64,000 nt of DNA, from contig NZ_LN898217.1 in the NCBI RefSeq assembly GCF_001457815.1, positions 248,001 through 312,000 on the forward strand. The letters are read 5' to 3'. The notes below the pieces were generated by a model. The model searched no databases and was not told the DNA's origin. It saw only the letters and a program-made list of their open reading frames with translations. Positions within the stretch are counted from its first letter, which is position 1. Each line of letters begins with the position of its first letter. Origin of the DNA: Vitreoscilla massiliensis. GTDB lineage: Bacteria > Pseudomonadota > Gammaproteobacteria > Burkholderiales > Neisseriaceae. Of this stretch, positions 59,601-64,000 are shown piece after piece. The position numbers and the translations under genes were made by a program.

Positions 59601-60782
59601 GGTCGTGAGCGTGAACGTCATAAAGTGCCTTACGGTGCGACGTTGATGGTGCGTGATGGTGAAGTGATTACCGCGGGCCATGTATTGGCCACATGGGATC
59701 CACATACCCGTCCAATGATTACCGAGCATGCAGGTCGTGTGCGCTTCGAGAACATCGAAGAAGGCGTGACTGTCGCGAAACAAACCGATGAAGTGACTGG
59801 TTTGTCTACCTTGGTGGTGATTGATGGCAAACGCCGTGGTTCACAAGCGCGTGTATTGCGTCCAGCAGTGCGCTTGCTCGATGAAAACGGTGAAGAAATC
59901 CACGCTCCAGGTTCGGATACCCCAGTGACCATGGCATTCCCTATCGGTGCGATCATTACCGTGCGTGAAGGTCAGGAAATTGGCAAAGGTGATGTGTTAG
60001 CGCGTATCCCACAAGCTTCTACCAAAACCCGTGACATTACCGGTGGTTTGCCTCGTGTAGCAGAATTGTTCGAGGCTCGTACACCAAAAGACGCAGGTAT
60101 GTTGGCAGAGGTAACTGGTACCGTTTCCTTTGGTAAAGAAACCAAAGGCAAACAACGCTTGGTGATTACCGACACTGATGGCATCGCTGTAGAAACCTTG
60201 ATCTCGAAAGAGAAACAAGTGTTGGTGCATGATGGTCAAGTGGTGAACCGTGGTGAAACCATTGTCGATGGCGCAGTTGATCCGCACGACATCTTGCGTT
60301 TGCAAGGTATCGAAGCCTTGGCTCGCTACATCATCCAAGAAGTGCAAGAGGTTTACCGCTTGCAAGGTGTGAAGATTTCCGACAAACACATTGAAGTGAT
60401 CATTCGCCAAATGTTGCGTCGTGTGAACATCGCTGATTCTGGTGAAACCCATTTCATTACCGGTGAGCAAGTTGAGCGCGCCGAAGTGATGATAGAAAAC
60501 GAGAAAATGTTGGCAGAAGGCAAACAGCCTGCACGCATCGACAACATCTTGTTGGGTATTACCAAAGCGTCCTTGTCTACCGACTCGTTCATCTCTGCCG
60601 CATCGTTCCAAGAGACTACCCGTGTCTTGACCGAAGCTGCGATCATGGGCAAACGCGACGACTTGCGCGGCTTGAAAGAAAACGTGATTGTGGGTCGTTT
60701 GATTCCGGCGGGTACTGGTTTACATTACCACCGCAAACGCCGTCAACACACCCAAGCAGCAGAAACACCTGCAGCAGAATAA
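56625..60782 (+). CDS. rpoC: RNA polymerase beta' subunit
   Basis: This 1385-residue subunit has the N-terminal zinc motif CLCGKYKRLKFKGVTCEKCG, the catalytic magnesium site NADFDGDQMAVH and the second zinc site (CGTSDG through CAKCYG). Length is as in Neisseria. The frame runs upstream through the palindrome to the rpoB stop, but ATG 56625 has GGAGC upstream and starts the conserved sequence (MKALLDLFNPL). A DUS terminator follows. Confidence 0.98.
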   Translation: MKALLDLFNPLQGAGADDEFDAIKIGIASPETIRSWSYGEVKKPETINYRTFKPERDGLFCAKIFGPVKDYECLCGKYKRLKFKGVTCEKCGVEVTLSKVRRERMGHIELASPVAHIWFLKSLPSRLGMVLDMTLRDIERILYFEAFVVTDPGLTSLQRRQLLTEEDYYENLDEYGEEFEAKMGAEGVRELLRTLDIENEIQVLRQELESTGSDTKIKKIAKRLKVLEAFQRSGMKLEWMIMDVLPVLPPDLRPLVPLDGGRFATSDLNDLYRRVINRNNRLKRLLELRAPDIIVRNEKRMLQEAVDSLLDNGRRGKAMTGANKRPLKSLADMIKGKGGRFRQNLLGKRVDYSGRSVITVGPYLRLHQCGLPKKMALELFKPFIFHKLEKLELANSIKQAKKLVEQEVPEVWDILEDVIREHPIMLNRAPTLHRLGIQAFEPILIEGKAIQLHPLVCAAFNADFDGDQMAVHVPLSLEAQEEARTLMLASNNVLSPANGEPIIVPSQDIVLGLYYMTRDKINGKGEGIMFADVKEVHRAYQTRQVELGTKCIVRLTEYVKNEQGGFDPVVNRYETTVGRAILSTLLPKGLSFSHVNKALKKKEISKLINASFRQCGLRDTVIFADHLMYTGYAYSTRGGISICVDDMEVPAAKAQLLGEANAEVKEIEEQYRQGLVTNGERYNKVVDIWGRTGDKIAKAMMDNLSVDKVFDRDGNEVDQESFNSIYMMADSGARGSPAQIKQLSGMRGLMAKPDGSIIETPITSNFREGLTVLQYFISTHGARKGLADTALKTANSGYLTRRLVDVTQDLVVIEDDCGTSDGFVMKAVVQGGDVIEPLRDRILGRVTAEDVVDPITNATLVESGTMLTEALVNEIDNSGVDEVKVRTPITCKTRYGLCAKCYGRDLARGKLVNTGEAVGVIAAQSIGEPGTQLTMRTFHIGGAASRAAAATQVESKSNGTARFSSQMRYVANNKGELIVIGRSCEVVIHDDVGRERERHKVPYGATLMVRDGEVITAGHVLATWDPHTRPMITEHAGRVRFENIEEGVTVAKQTDEVTGLSTLVVIDGKRRGSQARVLRPAVRLLDENGEEIHAPGSDTPVTMAFPIGAIITVREGQEIGKGDVLARIPQASTKTRDITGGLPRVAELFEARTPKDAGMLAEVTGTVSFGKETKGKQRLVITDTDGIAVETLISKEKQVLVHDGQVVNRGETIVDGAVDPHDILRLQGIEALARYIIQEVQEVYRLQGVKISDKHIEVIIRQMLRRVNIADSGETHFITGEQVERAEVMIENEKMLAEGKQPARIDNILLGITKASLSTDSFISAASFQETTRVLTEAAIMGKRDDLRGLKENVIVGRLIPAGTGLHYHRKRRQHTQAAETPAAE

Positions 60783-60806
60783 TGTTGTAAGCGTGTAACG
60801 CAATCA

Positions 60807-60842
60807 GAAGCGGCCTGTAAATGTTTACAGGCCGCTTTTTTG
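60807..60842 (+). terminator. DUS inverted-pair terminator of rpoC
   Basis: GAAGCGGCCTGTAAA and TTTACAGGCCGCTTTTTT form a long stem and end in six T, 27 bases after the rpoC stop codon. Confidence 0.88.
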
Positions 60843-61148
60843 TGCCTGCTGGATATGCATGTGTGTATTTATTGAGCAAGTATCGAATAGGGCACAGCAG
60901 GGTAATCTCGTCACAGCTGGCCCAAGCTCACAGCCAGTGCGACCCAATGAGTTAACTGATATTGACATGATATTGATGAATATATTGATTTAAAGCGGCC
61001 TGTAAGCCTTACAGGCCGCTTATTTTTGTGGTTTAAGCTGGGCTTCATCAAATCAAGCAAGTTCGTGCAAACCCGTGTTGTGGGGCTTTCTTTCTATGGA
61101 CTATGGTGAAATGATGTGAGGTCGCCATGTTGTGCTAGGGTGGGTGTA
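60843..61148. other. Non-coding gap between rpoC and an orphan membrane gene
   Basis: I see no gene in this stretch. It holds a second complete DUS hairpin at 60991-61023. Sequence between the two hairpins shows no ribosome site or recognisable frame. Confidence 0.6.
60991..61026. terminator. Second DUS inverted pair downstream of rpoC
   Basis: AAAGCGGCCTGTAA and TTACAGGCCGCTT flank three bases and are followed by ATTTTT. It is about 160 bases beyond the first hairpin and could act as a back-up terminator. Confidence 0.7.
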
Positions 61149-61523
61149 ATGCAAACCGTATTTGTGCAAATGCAGTTTTACTTATTGCTGTTGTTTTCGC
61201 TGATTGTGCCGGTGGCCATTTATGTGGGGCTGTTGTGGCGGCGGATGATTTCGCGCTATACCGTGTTGATTTTTGGTGTGGCCTTGCTGCTGATTTCTGG
61301 TGTGGACATTTACCTGTTGCAAGTGTTGGCGAACATGGCCAAAACCACCAGCTCGCATTGGGACAATACGGTGTTTTTATCGGAGGTGTCGCTGGCTTTG
61401 TATTTGCTGCCACTGACTTACGGCGGCATTGGGGTGAATTTGATTTCGCATGTGTTGATTCGCCATTTGAGCCGCGCTGAGCGGCGTTTTGAGCAAAAAC
61501 ATCCACCATCAGATGATGAATGA
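61149..61523 (+). CDS. Small membrane protein of unknown function
   Basis: I do not recognise this 124-residue protein. It has three hydrophobic segments (about 9-29, 36-58 and 75-103) and a charged C-terminus (RAERRFEQKHPPSDDE). The frame opens at 61116, but ATG 61149 starts just before the first helix and has a G-rich stretch upstream. It stands between rpoC and rpsL, where related bacteria usually have no gene or a different one, and is bracketed by DUS hairpins on the left and a single DUS on the right. Confidence 0.65.
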   Translation: MQTVFVQMQFYLLLLFSLIVPVAIYVGLLWRRMISRYTVLIFGVALLLISGVDIYLLQVLANMAKTTSSHWDNTVFLSEVSLALYLLPLTYGGIGVNLISHVLIRHLSRAERRFEQKHPPSDDE

Positions 61524-61586
61524 AGTGGGAATGCACAGACAGGTGAGCCAGATTCAGCCTAAAGGGCAAATGTCTCCCACTAATTT

Positions 61587-61597
61587 TTACAGGCCGC
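61587..61597 (-). repeat. DUS-like uptake word, single copy
   Basis: This exact TTACAGGCCGC lies between the orphan membrane gene and the str-operon promoter. Confidence 0.75.
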
Positions 61598-61686
61598 ATG
61601 TAATTGAAGCGTGCCCACTTTTTGCTGCTAAGTGGGTTTTCTGCATCAAATTAAGTTAAAAAACAAGCGAATATCGGTGCGGGTAT

Positions 61687-61716
61687 TTGACGCGAGGCTT
61701 GAATAGCGTCTATAAT
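61687..61716 (+). promoter_or_regulatory. Sigma70 promoter of the rpsL-rpsG-fusA (str) operon
   Basis: TTGACG (61687-61692) and a perfect TATAAT (61711-61716) are 18 bases apart, about 50 bases before the rpsL start codon. Confidence 0.78.
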
Positions 61717-61766
61717 TCCGCCCTTGCTGGCATGGTGCCAGTAGTTTTTCAATGGGAACATAAGAA

Positions 61767-62138
61767 ATGCCAACTATCAATCAATTGGTACGCAAAGGTC
61801 GTCAAAAACCGATCTATGTGAACAAAGTACCTGCTTTGGAGGCTTGCCCTCAAAAACGTGGCGTGTGCACTCGTGTTTACACCACTACTCCTAAAAAACC
61901 TAACTCAGCTTTGCGTAAAGTTTGTAAAGTGCGTTTGACCAACGGTTTCGAAGTGATTTCGTACATCGGTGGTGAAGGCCATAACTTGCAAGAGCACAGC
62001 GTGGTATTGATCCGCGGCGGTCGTGTAAAAGACTTGCCAGGTGTGCGTTACCATACTGTACGCGGTTCTTTGGACACTGCTGGTGTTAAAGACCGTAAAC
62101 AAAGCCGTTCTAAATACGGTACAAAACGTCCTAAGTAA
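61767..62138 (+). CDS. rpsL: Ribosomal protein S12
   Basis: This 123-residue protein sits at the decoding centre. TTPKKPNSALRKVCKVRLTNG and the PGVRYHTVRGSLD stretch are invariant here; the lysines whose mutation gives streptomycin resistance (in PKKPNS and the GRVKDLPG region) are wild type. It leads the str operon. Confidence 0.98.
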   Translation: MPTINQLVRKGRQKPIYVNKVPALEACPQKRGVCTRVYTTTPKKPNSALRKVCKVRLTNGFEVISYIGGEGHNLQEHSVVLIRGGRVKDLPGVRYHTVRGSLDTAGVKDRKQSRSKYGTKRPK

Positions 62139-62244
62139 TTGGCTTTTGACGTGGGCTGCCTGATGAAGGTAGTCGAGTAAGTGCTTATTTACATGAATAA
62201 GCCTGAGCAATGATGCTCAACTGAATAGAATTTAAGGAATTAAA

Positions 62245-62715
62245 ATGCCAAGACGTAGAGAAGTCCCTAAACGCGAGATTTTGCCTGATCCAAAATTCGG
62301 TAGCACCGAATTGTCTAAATTCATGAACGTTGTGATGATCGACGGCAAAAAATCTGTTGCAGAGCGTATCGTTTACGGTGCTTTGGAACAAATCGAGAAA
62401 AAATCTGGTAAATCAGCTATCGAAGTATTCGAAACTGCTATTGCTAACGCGAAACCAATCGTGGAAGTGAAGAGCCGCCGTGTCGGTGGTGCTAACTATC
62501 AAGTTCCCGTTGAAGTTCGTCCGTCACGTCGTTTGGCGTTGGCGATGCGTTGGGTACGCGATGCTGCTCGTAAACGTGGTGAAAAATCAATGGACTTGCG
62601 CTTGGCAGGTGAATTGATGGATGCGGCTGAAGGTCGTGGCGGTGCGTTGAAAAAACGTGAAGAAGTACACCGCATGGCTGAAGCGAACAAAGCGTTCTCT
62701 CACTTCCGTTTCTAA
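62245..62715 (+). CDS. rpsG: Ribosomal protein S7
   Basis: This 156-residue protein nucleates the 30S head. MPRRREVPKREILPDPKFGS at the start and RRVGGANYQVPVEVRPSRR in the middle are typical. AAGGA precedes ATG 62245. fusA follows after 18 bases. Confidence 0.98.
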   Translation: MPRRREVPKREILPDPKFGSTELSKFMNVVMIDGKKSVAERIVYGALEQIEKKSGKSAIEVFETAIANAKPIVEVKSRRVGGANYQVPVEVRPSRRLALAMRWVRDAARKRGEKSMDLRLAGELMDAAEGRGGALKKREEVHRMAEANKAFSHFRF

Positions 62716-62733
62716 TTTAAAAAGGCGACAACC

Positions 62734-64000
62734 GTGGCTCGTAAAACCCCTATTTCGCGCTACCGTAATATCGGTATTAGCGCACATATTGACGCCGGTA
62801 AAACCACTACTTCAGAACGTATTTTGTTCTACACAGGCATGACCCACAAATTGGGTGAGGTACATGACGGTGCAGCAACTACTGACTGGATGGAACAAGA
62901 GCAAGAGCGTGGTATTACCATTACCTCTGCAGCGGTAACCACATTCTGGAAAGGTATGGGCGGCACATTGCCTGAATACCGTTTCAACGTGATTGACACC
63001 CCAGGACACGTAGACTTTACTGTAGAAGTAGAGCGTTCTATGCGTGTATTGGACGGTGCAGTAATGGTTTACTGTGCAGTGGGTGGCGTACAACCGCAAT
63101 CTGAAACTGTATGGCGCCAAGCCAACAAATACAAAGTGCCACGTTTGGCATTTGTGAACAAAATGGACCGTCAAGGTGCTAACTTCTTCCGTGTGGTTGA
63201 GCAAATGGCCACTCGCCTGCGCGCTAACCCAGTACCAGTAGTGGTACCTATCGGTGCAGAAGACGGCTTCCAAGGCGTGGTTGACTTGTTGAAAATGAAA
63301 GCCATTTTGTGGAACGATGCCACTCAAGGTTTGACTTTCGACTATGCTGACATTCCTGCTGATTTGGTAAGCGTTGCTGAAGAATGGCGTGAAAAAATGG
63401 TTGAAGCTGCGGCTGAAGCCACTGAAGACTTGATGGAAAAATACTTGAGCGGCGAAACGCTGACTGAAGAAGAAATCGTGTCTGCTTTGCGTACTCGTAC
63501 TTTGGCTGGCGAAATCCAACCTGTATTGTGTGGTTCTGCATTTAAAAACAAAGGTGTACAACGCATGTTGGACGCGGTTGTTGAATACTTGCCAGCACCT
63601 ACAGACATTCCTCCAGTAGCCGGTATTAATCCTAAAACTGAAGAAGCAGACAGCCGTGAAGCATCTGATGAAGAGAAATTCTCTGCGTTGGCATTCAAAT
63701 TGATGAATGACAAATACGTGGGTCAATTGACTTTCATCCGTGTTTACTCAGGCGTGTTGAAGTCTGGTGATACTGTCATCAACTCTGTTAAAGGCACACG
63801 TGAACGTGTAGGCCGTTTGGTACAAATGAAAGCCAACGACCGTGACGAGATCGAAGAAGTACGTGCTGGTGACATCGCTGCTGCGATTGGTTTGAAAGAC
63901 GTTACTACTGGTGAGACTTTGTGTGCTGAAGATGCTCCTATCATCTTGGAACGCATGGAATTCCCAGAGCCAGTAATTCACGTTGCTGTTGAGCCAAAAA
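62734..64000 (+). CDS. fusA: Elongation factor G, N-terminal part (runs off the window)
   Basis: The first 422 codons of the translocation GTPase are present. G1 is AHIDAGKTT, G2 RGITITSAA, G3 DTPGHVDFT and G4 NKMDRQG; the G' insert and the start of domain 2 (FIRVYSGVLKSGD) follow. The start is GTG 62734 with AAAGGCG upstream, giving MARKTPISRYRN. The gene continues past 64000 with no stop codon in the window. The biased codon use matches tuf and the ribosomal genes. Confidence 0.97.
   Translation, partial: MARKTPISRYRNIGISAHIDAGKTTTSERILFYTGMTHKLGEVHDGAATTDWMEQEQERGITITSAAVTTFWKGMGGTLPEYRFNVIDTPGHVDFTVEVERSMRVLDGAVMVYCAVGGVQPQSETVWRQANKYKVPRLAFVNKMDRQGANFFRVVEQMATRLRANPVPVVVPIGAEDGFQGVVDLLKMKAILWNDATQGLTFDYADIPADLVSVAEEWREKMVEAAAEATEDLMEKYLSGETLTEEEIVSALRTRTLAGEIQPVLCGSAFKNKGVQRMLDAVVEYLPAPTDIPPVAGINPKTEEADSREASDEEKFSALAFKLMNDKYVGQLTFIRVYSGVLKSGDTVINSVKGTRERVGRLVQMKANDRDEIEEVRAGDIAAAIGLKDVTTGETLCAEDAPIILERMEFPEPVIHVAVEPK

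Noticed and set aside
62812..63726. A 304-residue minus-strand open frame opposite fusA.
   Set aside because: It is a product of the biased codons of fusA on the plus strand; the peptide is rich in Phe, His and Cys and matches nothing.

Overview
The window comes from a betaproteobacterium, most likely a member of the Neisseriaceae. Two things show this. First, the gene order is betaproteobacterial: LysM protein-dprA-smg-topA lies opposite def-fmt-rsmB-DUF4390-ntrY-ntrX, and tRNA-Tyr/Gly/Thr-tuf-tRNA-Trp-secE-nusG-rplKAJL-rpoBC runs on to rpsL-rpsG-fusA. Second, an 11-12 bp word, AGCGGCCTGTAA (reverse TTACAGGCCGCT), recurs about 46 times as an exact 11-mer (counted by eye), both as inverted pairs after genes and inside genes. 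This is how the DNA uptake sequence (DUS) of naturally competent Neisseriaceae behaves, but the word does not match the dialects I remember. I do not name a genus.

Layout. 1-4483: a DEDDh exonuclease/GIY-YIG fusion, then tex, then three DUS hairpins. 4484-8926 (minus): a five-gene signalling operon of a membrane CheA-like kinase, a CheY-like regulator, a CheX-like protein, a solute-binding lipoprotein and an MglA-like GTPase. 8927-9712: AT-rich non-coding DNA. 9713-12508: a 931-residue protein of unknown function with a possible degenerate tubulin/FtsZ-type fold. 12757-17060: a tripartite drug efflux system (EmrB-, EmrA- and NodT-like). 17166-24694: carbonic anhydrase, nadD, rsfS, an EamA transporter, a thioesterase, two small membrane proteins, rlmH, dxs, a 53-residue small gene and a MaoC hydratase. 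24762-28053 (minus): phoBR and proB. 28180-29877 (minus): three unknown genes. 29973-33761 (minus): the ribose uptake operon rbsDACB. 34043-46745: topA, smg, dprA and LysM (minus), then def, fmt, rsmB, a DUF4390 protein, ntrYX and rsmD (plus). 46830-64000: ferredoxin, tRNAs, tuf, the secE-to-rpoC run, an orphan membrane gene, rpsL, rpsG and the start of fusA.

How the parts work together. The last 17 kb is the core transcription/translation block, with recognisable control points: a tRNA promoter, a promoter nested in a terminator before rplK, an L10 leader before rplJ, an attenuator-like hairpin before rpoB and a str-operon promoter. DUS pairs serve as terminators throughout, so uptake signals and transcript ends are the same DNA. 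DprA, which loads RecA on incoming DNA, fits a competent lifestyle.

The most likely undescribed biology is (a) the uptake-sequence dialect, (b) the five-gene kinase/CheY/CheX/binding-protein/GTPase operon and (c) the large possible tubulin-like protein encoded divergently from it.
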